NCBI GenBank assembly: GCA_032622095.1
Contig: CP136061.1
Span: 258,326,077 to 258,390,076 of the forward strand
Origin: Siphonodentalium dalli
Taxonomy: Eukaryota; Mollusca; Scaphopoda; Gadilida; Siphonodentaliidae
Reading direction: 5' to 3'
Length of the DNA stretch: 64,000 nucleotides
A program made the position numbers and the translations under genes. This document shows, piece by piece, positions 11,717 through 21,437 of this stretch (position 1 is its first letter; each line of letters opens with the position of its first letter). The notes under the pieces are model-generated. The model was not told the DNA's origin and searched no databases. It saw only the letters and a list, made by a program, of their open reading frames with translations.

Positions 11717-12298
11717 TTATAACCCCCCCCGCAACGAAGTTATGGGGGTATACTGGAGTCAGCTTGTCCGTCCGTCCGTCCGTCGTCCGTCCGTCCGTGG
11801 ACACAAATTTGTCCGGAGTTTTTCTCAGTCGTTTTTTGATCAATTTCCGTGAAACTTGGCACAGACATCAACCACCATGGAAACCTGTGCACCTGCGATT
11901 ATGACGTTTTTGATGGAGTTATCCCCCCTTTTTCGACTTAGACATTTTTCGCAACATGTATACTTTTGTCCGAGCTTTTATTCCTACATTTTTAGGTCAA
12001 TGTTTTTTAATCTTGGCGCTGATATTTAGTACCATGGGAACCTGTGCACCTGTGATTATGACGTCTGTCCGACATTTTTTGTGTGGAGTTATTCCCATTT
12101 TTCGCAACATGCATAATTTTGTCCAAGCTTTTATTCCTACATTTTTCGGTCAATATGTTTAAGATTAGGGTTATAGTTGTACACCTGCAATGGGAACTGT
12201 TATTTTATTATTTTAACTAAATGTTTACTGACATGTGAAACATCTTAGTATTTTAAAAACAGGTATCCGTAGTCCCATTGGGACAGTCACACCTCTAG
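11717..12298 (+). mobile_element. Helentron-like (HINE) non-autonomous element
   Basis: Comparison with tandem copies 1-3 shows an insertion between ACTTTA and TTGTAATT. The 5' end is TTATAACC followed by a C run, and it can pair with TTATGGGGG just downstream (near 11740-11748). A GTCC microsatellite lies near 11767-11796. The 3' end has a small hairpin GTCCCATTGGGAC near 12272-12284, followed about 10 bases later by CTAG and a T. A 5' inverted structure, an internal GTCC-type microsatellite, a 3' stem-loop ending CTAG and insertion at TT are the known features of Helentron-associated elements. No Rep/helicase is encoded. Reported open frames inside are shadows. Confidence 0.75.
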
Positions 12299-12802
12299 TT
12301 GTAATTAAAACTCGGAAATGTAACATGGGGTCAATACCTTAACACATATTGAACATAATATTGTAATACTGCCTTTTTGGGAAATTTCACCAGCGCCTGT
12401 GTATCCGAGTATTATGAAACCCACTTATTAGGAAGAATGTCCAGAATCGGGCGATTAGTTGTAACTATACATACTTTATTAAATCTTCAATAGGGTAAAT
12501 TGGCGAGCACGAATTAATGTTATGATGGCTTCATATGCTCTTTAAAATATAATGTTCATTATCACCGCCATTTTGCAGCCGTTTTCAACTTATCGCACAA
12601 AAGTGAAAAAAACGCGCTTTTTTATTACCAATCAGGAATAGACTAGCACGGAACGCTCTTTTCGGTTCCATGCCGTGCATATGGCTATTGTTTTGGGAAA
12701 CAAATACCGTGTTAAAACAGGGGGATGGGTCAAAGAAAAAAATAACGGATACAAGGTGGAAATTTTGTGTTTTTCAGTTTTGGGGACACACTACACCAGG
12801 AG

Positions 12803-12886
12803 CGTAAGTTTTTTCCACCCAGGTCTGGGACACCCACCCGGGACCGTACGTTTTTTCCAACCAGGTCTGGGACACCCACCCCCACA
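12803..12886 (+). repeat. Two-copy ~42-bp direct repeat
   Basis: The block GTTTTTTCCACCCAGG...GGGACACCCACCC occurs twice in a row, at about 12809 and 12850, with minor differences, inside the hAT-like element. Confidence 0.7.
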
Positions 12887-13618
12887 ATTGATGAAAACCT
12901 TGTAAATTCTACTGAATAATGTGTTGTTGGCAGGGTAAGGGTCTCTCATTGTGTCTGCACCGGAACTGAGAGAACGCTGATCAAGTACACCCACAACAAA
13001 TAAACAAACAAAGCACATGCCTGAAAAATATGCCAACAAAACCTTTAAAAACTCAAATATTTATGGTTATAAATGTCAAATTACCCACTTTAACAGGATA
13101 GATGTGTCCCTTATTAGCAATATGTTAAAATATGTGCATGTGTAAAGTAAAAACACCATCAATTTGATTAAATAAACACAGTTCCAGTCCTCTCCATGTG
13201 AGAAATCACTGGTGAGCAATGATGAGCTCCCCTTAAAATCATTCTAGGCGAGTGGCGAGTAGCTCTCATACAAAATGTCAAGGCGAGTAGTATCTCACGA
13301 AGGCCTGGGGGAGTACGGGAGGTGGTCAGGGGGCCTCATCGGAACATTTTGAAAATCAGATGCTCCAATCACTGTTCAAATAACGATTTTGTGTCAATAA
13401 GAGACAAAAATGCAATGCCACGTTGCTAATAGTACACAAGCAAGTAAGTTGGTATATTTGAAATAAAGGTATCTGATATATTACGCACATTTGAAGCATG
13501 TGTATTCTGAGTTATCTGTTGTGCAGAGATTGTATTGCCGATGTGATCGGAATCGGTTCGATTTTGAATTGATTCCTCGATCTATTTAAGTAAATAGCGC
13601 ATATAATAAAAAAAAAAA

Positions 13619-13774
13619 CCTTCGTGTTTTGAGTGAATACCAGAATTACCCCATTCGTAGTCACAGTGAGATACTGGAATCATCACTCGTGGCCTTTAGC
13701 CACTCGTGATGATTCCAGTATATCACTGTGACCACTCATGCGATACTTCCAATATTCACTCAAAACACGCAGGT
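13619..13774. repeat. ~156-bp imperfect hairpin nested in the hAT-like element
   Basis: The two arms (about 13619-13694 and 13697-13774) are near reverse complements. The left arm starts CCTTCGTGTTTTGAGTGAAT and the right arm ends ATTCACTCAAAACACGCAGG. The innermost part, CATCACTCGTGGC against GCCACTCGTGATG, has two mismatches. It may be a separate palindromic MITE that inserted into the larger element, but its own target duplication is not clear. Confidence 0.75.
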
Positions 13775-14286
13775 ATCCTCCATTTATAATACTTTAAAAA
13801 AAAAAGCCATGATAAACTATGAGAAAAGATGAGAATGGATTTTTTTCATTGCAATTTTTTTCCTCGACCAAAACCGGACCCACCCCATGATTTCAACTGT
13901 TAAAGGGAGAAATTGTGGACAAATACATAAATATAGAGCCCCCTCACTTGTATAAGGCTATAGCATGCACTACTACATTAATCTGATTGTTTCAATGATT
14001 CAATTCATTTTGAAGCTGTAATTTGTCTTAGAAATTATTTTGGAAAACAATTGCATGACATCAGAAAAAATCGGCATTCCCACCCGGTCCTTGTATCCTG
14101 TAATTTTTTCCGACCCCCCCCCCCGTTTAAAATTGTATATTTTGTTTACTTCAATGCGGCACGCAGGCACAGGCAATGCCTACATAAATGTAGTTCAAGC
14201 ATTTATAGACCTATTCCGATACCGGGAAAACTTAAAAGGGGAAGCATGTATTTTGAGATGCAAACCGCCATATGGCTTTAGATTAA

Positions 14287-15520
14287 TAGCATGGGAGGCC
14301 TTCGTTGTCGAAATATTCATATTTGTTCCAACCACACAAACAGAGAGACTATTACAATGTACATAGTTTTGTATATACCACAATCATCGCGTAAATAGCA
14401 TGCTACCATCAAGATCTACTATGTATTATCTAAACAAGAACCTGACTGCGTTACAGAGGACAGCGCAATTCTATCGGATAATCACACAAAAAGTATATAA
14501 ACGCTCTTTATTATTTCCATATCAGGAATACACTAACAAAGAACGCTCTTTATGTGTATCATCTATTATATATTTTGAAAGATCTGTGTATGTGTTTGTG
14601 TGTGTGTGTATGTGTGGGTTTGTGTGTGTGTTTGAAATCGATGGACTCAAAAACGACTAAGCCAATTTCGATGAAACTTGGTATTTGGATGTATTTTCGG
14701 CCGGAGACGAACATAGGCATATTGATTTTGAGATCCGAGGTCAAATTTTCACGTGCCGAGGTCAAATCTGTTTTTACGCCGTTTTGCGCTAATATATTTC
14801 AGTTCGGTGCTCACAAATCGATTCGATATAGCGCGAATAATAAATTGCCAGTCATATAATTTGCACGGTTAGAATCTGTGGCGTTTCACCTTTCCAATGA
14901 TGTATCACACGCCTGTGTACGTTTAAAGTTTCTACCTTAATTATCGGGAAGAACACAGGATCATGCTTCGCTCATCGAAAATCATTGCGTAAAAAAATAT
15001 ATTACGCCATCAACATATCGTGACGTGATCGCGTTAACTCTTGCCCGGCCGATGTCGCGTTAACTCATCACCGGCCGAGGTATCCGCAAATGACATTGGG
15101 CTATATATCTCTGAAACGGGTGTAGCTATCGACTTGAAATTTGGTATGTGAATGTATCTTGCCCCGGATACGAATTTTATCGGGTCGCCGAACCCGTGCG
15201 ACACCAGATTCGCGCATGCGCAGACCAGATCTAGGAAACGGGTGGAGCAATCGACTTGAAATTTGGTTTTTGAATAGCCCGGACGAAGTCGGGTCACCTT
15301 CTAGTCATAATATAAACAAACGCCAGAAAAGGTAACTTTTTTGTACACTTGTTTACATAACAATGGGTAAACATCTGACAATAACATAATGTTTATGCGA
15401 TATGTCTAATTGCTATACGAACAAAGTCTGTCTATATTTGAATATTCTTTCTGTTTATGGCGGTTTTCAGCGGAGGTGATTATTTTACCAGCATACCCAC
15501 CACCAAGGCCTCCCGTGCCT
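14287..15520. mobile_element. TTAA-flanked inverted-terminal element containing a Helitron
   Basis: Relative to other tandem copies, this is an insertion between GCTTTAGATTAA and TTAAACAAAA. The left end is TAGCATGGGAGGCCTT and the inward right end is AGGCACGGGAGGCCTT, 16 bp with three mismatches. TTAA lies on both sides (14283-14286 and 15521-15524). TTAA duplication is characteristic of piggyBac-type and a few other superfamilies, so the assignment is tentative. Without the nested Helitron the element would be about 510 bp. It contains an AACGCTCTTTATTATT block resembling D1. Confidence 0.55.
14583..15304 (+). mobile_element. Non-autonomous Helitron
   Basis: The 3' end is clear. A hairpin CCCGGACGAAGTCGGG lies at 15278-15293, followed seven bases later by CTAG at 15301-15304 and a T, the canonical Helitron terminus. 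The 5' end is proposed at TCTGTGTATG (14583) just after an A, giving insertion between A and T. A TG-rich run follows at about 14586-14632. No Rep/helicase is present. Two similar phrases (ATCGACTTGAAATTTGGT) near 15128 and 15250 form an internal direct repeat. The 5' boundary is less certain than the 3' one. Confidence 0.65.
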
Positions 15521-15795
15521 TTAAACAAAAATTTGGAATTAATGTTTTTTTTTATTGAGCTGTTTTTTTTTATTCTGGTAAATAACTATAATCCAATGCT
15601 CCCAACTCTATCAACAGATGTGGTAAGGAGAGTCAGTATATAATCTCGTTGCTGATAAGATTGCATAATTCAACGATTCAACCACATGCTTAAGTGTTCC
15701 CCATCCGACATTGTTGACTGGCACTCCAATAAACACTTATGGTATACAGTGTTTGTGGTTTAACGAATATTTAAGAGCATGATTAGTGAAAATTT

Positions 15796-16494
15796 GTGTG
15801 AAATCGGACATGAGCGAGCGATAATTTTAAACGCGCCAAAATCGTGACAGATAAACACACACACACCCTCGCTATCTCACGCCCCACATATAGAGCCTCA
15901 CACACACACACCCTTGTTTGTATAGGTTACGTTGCGGGGACCCCATGAGAAACCAACCAGAAACCAGCGTTATGGGGACACATGTTTCCCATGGAGCTAC
16001 AGGGTTGATATATTCACAAGTGATGCACAGTGTCTCGGTATTGTACTAAATTGTATAATTAGCTCTATAACTATATTTTCAAAGGGACCGTAGTTGTGGG
16101 GACACATTGTGAGGACGTCCTCATATGGCTGATTCGATTCATTACTTCACTATTATGCACAACATCTGGAAGTCCATACATTGTAAGGACATTTGCATGT
16201 CCCCACAATGAAACACACAAGCACATATTGTTTCATAAACTAGTTACGTTATGGGGTCACATTACGGACGTACTCACAAAGATGGTTCCATTTATTACAC
16301 ACCTCCCATATTGTTTGACTCGGGTCCCACCACCGGATCAACTCGGCGATAGACAATGTTTCATGTGTTTCATGGATTTAAACAATAACAGAGTCGGGTT
16401 ATTGTTTACATCCATGAACACATCAACAATGTGGCGTGCAGAGTTAATCATATGTAATGCCGCCTATGGGAGGCCCTTTTCACATTTATTATTC
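15796..16494. repeat. CA-rich tracts and GGGGACA / GAGGACA repeat (D2) fragments
   Basis: Two (CA)n runs lie near 15856-15867 and 15899-15911. Several phrases of dispersed repeat D2 follow: GGTTACGTTGCGGGGACC near 15927, GTGGGGACACATTGTGAGGA near 16096 and ATGTCCCCACAATG near 16197. The 141-codon open frame at 16096-16521 runs through these repeats and has no recognisable domain. Confidence 0.5.
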
Positions 16495-17218
16495 ATTTAC
16501 GCTTTGCTTAAGCGCAAATAACCTCTATCATTTTCGCTTAAGAGCAAATATTTACGCTTAAGCGTAAATCATTTGCGCTTAAGCGCAAATCATTTACCTT
16601 AAGCGCAAATAAAAATTAATATTCATTGATCCCCCCTAAATTAATTTTAAATGGCACAGGCCTAAACACATCACTCAAGTCTATATAGGCCCACCCTATG
16701 AGGGAAGCAATCCCCCAGTAACCCCTAGATTCCTTTTATGACCATGGAAATGGTAGATCTGTGCAGGGTATGTCTCTTTTATAAAATATACTAGATCTCT
16801 GGGATGGAGACACAAATTGATGGAGACAGGGATGCTGATAATATGAAAATAGGGTTTTCCCCCCTATTTCAAGTCAATAAGTACACCATATAAGGGAAGT
16901 AACCCCTAATTCCCTTTTTATGGCCATGGAAATGGTATATATCTGTACAGGAGACGTCCCTTTAATAAAATATACTAGAGCTTTGGGAATGAGGTACCAA
17001 TTATTCGGACACCAGGGATAGAGATGCTGATATGCATATGGAAATATGTTTTTTTTTCAACTTTCGAGCCTGTATGGGGCTATTACTATGGGTCCATAAT
17101 AATATACTATGAGATGAACTCAATCATTCACAATCAGAGAGAAGTAAGGGAGTGGTAAGTATTTGCGCTTAAGCGCAAATAAATTGAGATACATATTTGC
17201 GCTTAATTAAGCGCAAAT
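16495..17218. repeat. Two clusters of TTTGCGCTTAAGCGCAAA palindromes flanking ~550 bp
   Basis: Five palindromic boxes lie at 16495-16519, 16531-16550, 16550-16569, 16571-16590 and 16592-16610. Two more lie at 17161-17180 and 17195-17218. Four are perfect: 16550-16569, 16571-16590, 17161-17180 and the 24-bp version at 17195-17218. The two clusters sit like termini around a central region, which suggests a foldback element, but no target duplication was found. They could also be binding sites for a dimeric protein. Confidence 0.75.
16660..17075 (+). repeat. Diverged two-copy tandem duplication (~182-bp period)
   Basis: The phrase CCATGGAAATGGTA occurs at about 16742 and 16924 in matching context. 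Both copies include AGGGAAG, CCCCTA, AAAATATACTAGA and GGGAT blocks in the same order. It lies between the two palindrome clusters. Confidence 0.65.
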
Positions 17219-17974
17219 AAATAATAAATGTGAATTATCTGAAGGGATGAATCAATACTTTTTGGATACAAATTGTGTCAACATGACACCAAAAGTGCAT
17301 GCGAATGCATTACATCATATATCCGTAAAATTCCACCAGAATTTCATTGTAACGTCAAATTCTGAATTAAACGGAATTGATCATCGCTGTTATCTAGCTG
17401 ACTGAATCGCAAATCAGATAGGTTGTCGGATGGGTCCATTCGAATATTCAAATTCAATTTAATGTAGCTTTTAAAGTGGTGTACATGTGAAAAGAATGTC
17501 TGTAAGTTCGTTACCGACTTCGGTGTGGGTCATGTATGGCGGCGAGAAGAACTGTCTCTCGCGAGGAACCTCATCTCCCTATGGGGGACTCGGTTGTACC
17601 ATCGCTTTTCAACAAGTCTCTCGCCGCCTCGGTCGGAAACTAATACTTACCATCACCCTATGCGAAGTTTCAGAAATTCGAACATTGCCAGACCCAAATT
17701 CGAACTTAATCAGTGCATTGTATAGAACTCAAGTTATCATCTGAACAACTCAGAAACAAAATATTCCATATTGAAAAAGGGCAATAACTCAGTTGAATAT
17801 TGTCTGAATGGAACCAATTTCTAATTTTAGTCACGTCCTCTTTTTATTACGATACCTAACAAGTTTGGAGGTGATTGATTAATAAATACTACACTTGTCA
17901 ATCGGATAACCCCCCCAAAAACTACATATTCTTCAAATAAGTTGAAAATGTACATACATCGGTCAATAATACAG
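17219..17974. other. Unassigned DNA with a GGGCAATAACTCAG-type repeat relic
   Basis: Near 17776 the phrase AAAGGGCAATAACTCAG resembles the start of the repeat at 25655-25870. The open frames at 17487-17744 have no recognisable domain. Confidence 0.4.
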
Positions 17975-18180
17975 TAATGCTCTAATTAATCGACCCCTTC
18001 ACCACAGCAGAATTATGGGTAACTTTTCAGGATTTAGTCGGAAATATGGCTTGTTGCCATTCATTGGAAAGCTCTCGCCGAGAGCTTTCTGATGAATGGC
18101 AACAAGCCATGTTTCCGACTAAATCCTGAAAAGTTACCCATAATTCTGCTGTGGTTAAGGGGTTGATTAATAGAGCATTA
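17975..18180. mobile_element. 206-bp palindromic MITE
   Basis: The whole stretch is one imperfect palindrome with ~103-bp arms. It begins TAATGCTCTAATTAATCG and ends TTGATTAATAGAGCATTA, and its centre is GCTCTCGCCGAGAGC. The arms differ at only a few positions. No target duplication longer than two bases is convincing, so the superfamily is not assigned. Confidence 0.8.
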
Positions 18181-19630
18181 ATGTAGTTGTTGGGCCGGAC
18201 CAAATGTAATGTGTTTACTTGTAATTATACCACATACCAACATTTGATGCCATTGATAAATATACCATTCAGACAACGAAGTTTGATTGACGGGCATAAA
18301 GATGGATGCTGGGGCCTGGGGACACTTATATTCGTGCTGAAATTGTACCCTTCGTCTAGACAATGTGACTACCTGGGATCAAACATGTTAAAATGTTCTG
18401 GCATTTCAGTGTCTGCAGTTGGCTGATAGAAGTGAAGCAATTGAGGTCTACCAGAATATGAGTAATTTCATCCCCAGTGATATATCACAATATTTTGTAA
18501 CAATAGGTTGAGTTAAAAGTGTCCCTTCCAACTTAAGATGGCCAACGTAACAGTTTCAATAAGGTGGGAAAAAATAAATAAAACACCTATCAACATAGAT
18601 AACCAATTTTTGAGGATATCTACAAATAGTCAGTAAAAAATTTACAACATGCAATGGTTTATATTGATTACTACAAATGAATTAAGGAGTTTTCTCCAAA
18701 AGTGACCCAGGATTGTGAAACATGACTGAAATTGTTTGGACAACACATTGAACACAACAGTTACAACAACAAGTGAAATCATGTTGTGTAACATATTATC
18801 AGATGGAACATTTTCAATATATGTACTGTAGTACACACAAGGGGCACTGAAATGTCCAAAATTGCAGTGCTGAGCCAAATGGTAGCAGTTTCCAACTCTA
18901 ACAGTGGTCATAAACATCAGCTTGAGGTCCCACATGTACATTATAGCCATTAAATATATAGCACCATATAATTTTACTAAAAATGTCATGTCATATTTTC
19001 ATATTTGTGACAAATTTATGTTATCGAAAAATTATCAATAGTCAGCCCGATATTCACAATTTGATGACACCTGGAACTCTGTCAAGTTGACCACATTTAA
19101 GGTGCCAATAAGCCCATCTCATAGAGTTAGATTGAATGACGAAAATTGATTCAACATAATTTTATTCACAGAAAACAGAGTAAAATCAAATGAACAGTCA
19201 TTACAATATGAAACAAATAGCAAAAGTGACAAAAACATGCTTCTTATACTCAGAAGACATTATTTAGACATATTGAAACCATAAAGCCAATCTACAGCTA
19301 GGTGTCAGTTTTCCACTAACTTTTAAAACAACTCAATTTTGTTCTGACATGTGATAAAACTTTACTGCATTGTAACTAATTTATCATTCTGATTTGAACA
19401 AAGTATGCATTTTCACAGCACATAAATATAGAAGATAGCAAATATATATTCAATTTCCAAACTCACTGATGGTGAAATGGTAGCTAGAATTTGTCTTGCC
19501 ATCTCAATTGAAAAGTGTAATGCCCACATCAATTAAAAGGGCTAATGTAAATTATACATACATTGTACATCAAAACAAAAATAATATTAAACAAAACGAC
19601 AAATAAATCTGAACCACTAGTAATTCATAC
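18181..19630. other. Unassigned AT-rich DNA
   Basis: No gene, RNA or repeat recognised. The longest open frame (minus strand 18642-18989, 115 codons) is hydrophobic and compositionally plain, with no domain that I recognise. It may be chance in AT-rich DNA. Confidence 0.35.
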
Positions 19631-19705
19631 AAATTATGTCAATTCTACTTTAATAGTGATCATATAAATTATATGATCACTATTAAAGTAGAATTGACAT
19701 AATTT
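19631..19705. repeat. Perfect 37-bp-arm palindrome with a 1-base centre
   Basis: Bases 19631-19667 and 19669-19705 are exact reverse complements around a single A at 19668. AT-rich perfect palindromes can extrude as cruciforms. No target duplication was found. Confidence 0.95.
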
Positions 19706-19994
19706 ATATGATATAATACAGACACCCAGCATACTATGACATCAGGCCAAAATTTGGTGTAGAAGATAATAATTGTCATCTCTTTGGAGCTTTGTATACA
19801 TGTACATATATTTAAGGTCAAGGTCAGGTGAGGTCTTGTGAATCTTACAGTTTTTGTAATTTTTATCCCAGTCAGAATAATTGTCAGCAAGTGAAGTACA
19901 TACTACATAGTAAAGTTAACTATCAACATGAACTGCATTTCATATAGCTCCCAATGGTTGTGGCTACGACAGACATGTGAGGGTGTCAGACCGA

Positions 19995-20228
19995 TTCTCC
20001 AAAGACCTATTACTACGAAGGCCCACAACCCCGACGGCCCACAACTCCGAAGACCCGATTCCCCGACGGCCAATAACTCCGAAGATCCGATTCTCCGAAA
20101 GCCCATAACTCCGAAGGGCCGATTCTCCGAAGACCTATAACTCCGAAGACCTATAACTCCGAAGGGCCGATTCTCCGAAGACCTATAAATCCGAAGGACG
20201 ATTCTCCGACGGTCCGATTCTCCGAAGA
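19995..20228 (+). repeat. Left-arm CTCCGAAG minisatellite
   Basis: A tandem array of ~16-17-bp units with core CTCCGAAG, preceded by either GATT or ATAA. The right arm (about 21133-21370) is the same array inverted. Confidence 0.9.
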
Positions 20229-20273
20229 TTTTGTTTTATCGGGGTATTATCGTTTACTAAATAGTGTACAGTC

Positions 20274-20466
20274 CAGTGGCGAAGCCAAGGGGTCCCAAAA
20301 TTCCTACTGCCCCCATTAAATCTCTAATTGCTATTTCAGACAATATGGGCCCCTACCAAAAACATGTCCAATGTCATGTAAACGCCCGGAAATCATTCAT
20401 GGGGCATCAACATATTCAAACTTGTCCTACTGCCCCCACCTAAATGGGAATTCTGGCCCGCCACTG
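20274..20466. mobile_element. Possible short CAGTGGCG-ended MITE nested in the foldback element
   Basis: CAGTGGCGAAGCC at 20274 and GGCCCGCCACTG ending at 20466 form short inverted ends of a type common in hAT-like MITEs. However, CAGTGACGGAGTC in the right arm (about 21090) pairs with the same left sequence, so the motif also belongs to the large inverted ends. No target duplication is visible. Confidence 0.35.
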
Positions 20467-20813
20467 ATGATACACCAGATACTATAACGTTACGTTGGCC
20501 CATGAGATGCCAGAGTAAAATGTACAGGGGTGAACGGGGAAGAACTTGTCCTTTTTTCATATATAAAATGACATTGATTGCATCAAATCACCCCAATGCA
20601 GTCGGATGTGCGCAGTTTAATCATATTAATTGTATTAAGACGTACATTGTGGCAAAATAATTGTATTTCTTACATAAATTTAAGCATTCTGTGGAAAATT
20701 AAGGCTTGTCGCACACTACTGGTGGTGTAGATATCACCTTATTATAATACATAGTTAACGTTTCCAATATATGAGGGCCCCTTCCCCCCTTTTCGTACGC
20801 GGATTCCACCCAT

Positions 20814-20962
20814 TTTGGACCGGACGCCGGATTCCAGACGTCAATTTGAAGCTGGACGCCGGATTCCAGGGTTAATTTGAAACTGGACGCCGGATTCCAG
20901 TGTCAATTTGAAGCTGGAGGCCGGATTCCATGGTAAATTTGAAGCTGGATTCCTGATTCCAG
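20814..20962 (+). repeat. Internal ~33-bp tandem repeat of the foldback element
   Basis: About five units with core GGACGCCGGATTCCAG followed by TCAATTTGAAGCT, the last ones diverged. Confidence 0.8.
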
Positions 20963-21132
20963 GGGGGGGATATATTATCTACATGTACATGTTCCATACA
21001 AAATATAACCATATGCGAGGGATTTCCGGACGTTTACATGACATTTGACACGTTTTTTGGGGGGCGGTCTTCCCTAGGGCCCCATTGACTCCGTCACTGG
21101 ACTGTACACTATTTAATAAGCGATAAAACATG

Positions 21133-21370
21133 ATCTTCGGAGAATCGGACCTTCGGAGAATCAGCCCTTCAGAGTTATAGACCTTCGGAGTTATGGGCGT
21201 TCGGAGTTATAGGCCTTCGGAGTTATGGGTTTTCGGAGTTATGGGTCTTCGGAGTTATGGGATTTCGGAGAATCGGGACTTCGGAGTTGTGGGCTTTCGG
21301 AGAATCGGGGCGTCGAAGAATCGGACCTTCGGAGAATCGGTCCTTCGGAGTTATGGGTCTTCGGAGAATC
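21133..21370 (-). repeat. Right-arm CTTCGGAG minisatellite
   Basis: The same unit as the left arm in inverted orientation (CTTCGGAGAATC and CTTCGGAGTTAT). Unit order differs from the left arm, so the two arrays have diverged by unit turnover. Confidence 0.9.
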
Positions 21371-21437
21371 GCTACGTAACCCATGTGAGCTAAATATTCA
21401 GAAGAATACCTCCTGTAAGTCTGTTAGTGGGATCATG

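Larger units (their letters stand above)
12718..14124. mobile_element. 1.4-kb non-autonomous hAT-like element
   Basis: Inserted in tandem copy 4. The left end begins CAGGGGGATGGGTC and the right end, read inward on the minus strand, begins CGGGGGGGGGGGGTCGG. Both continue through an A-rich run to GGATACAAGG, giving imperfect inverted ends of about 38 bp. The flanks are TGTTAAAA and GTTTAAAA, a probable 8-bp target duplication with two mismatches. CAGGGG termini and 8-bp duplications are typical of hAT transposons. No transposase is visible. It contains a 40-bp tandem duplication (about 12806-12886) and a hairpin at 13619-13774. Confidence 0.72.
11364..15795. repeat. 1,457-bp tandem unit, copy 4, expanded by nested insertions
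   Basis: The unit sequence runs in pieces, 11364-11716, 12299-12717, about 14127-14286 and 15521-15795, and stops matching after TTAGTGAAAATTT. Three insertions (11717-12298, 12718-14124, 14287-15520) account for about 3.2 kb. About 230 bp are missing between CCAATGCTC and CCAACTCTATC near 15600. The pieces sum to roughly one unit once that deletion is allowed for. This copy is more diverged than copies 1-3. Confidence 0.85.
19982..21381. mobile_element. 1.4-kb foldback-like transposon with minisatellite inverted ends
   Basis: A perfect 8-bp direct repeat CATGTGAG lies at 19974-19981 and 21382-21389. Inside it, the ends are GGTGTCAGACCGATTCTCC (left) and GGTTACGTAGCGATTCTCC (right, read inward). 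Each terminal arm is about 300 bp. The outer ~250 bp is a tandem array of ~16-17-bp units alternating CGATTCTCCGAAG and ATAACTCCGAAG. The inner part contains AAATAGTGTACAGTCCAGTG on both sides. Long inverted ends built of short tandem repeats are the hallmark of foldback (FB) elements. No transposase is present. Open frames read through the arrays are shadows. Confidence 0.85.

Noticed and set aside
16096-16521. 141-codon ORF beginning MGTHCEDVLIWL as a gene
   Set aside because: It runs through GGGGACA/GAGGACA dispersed repeat text and ends in the palindrome cluster, with no recognisable domain.
18642-18989. 115-codon minus-strand ORF as a membrane protein gene
   Set aside because: It is hydrophobic only because of AT-rich composition. 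No recognisable family, no splice context and no upstream signal.
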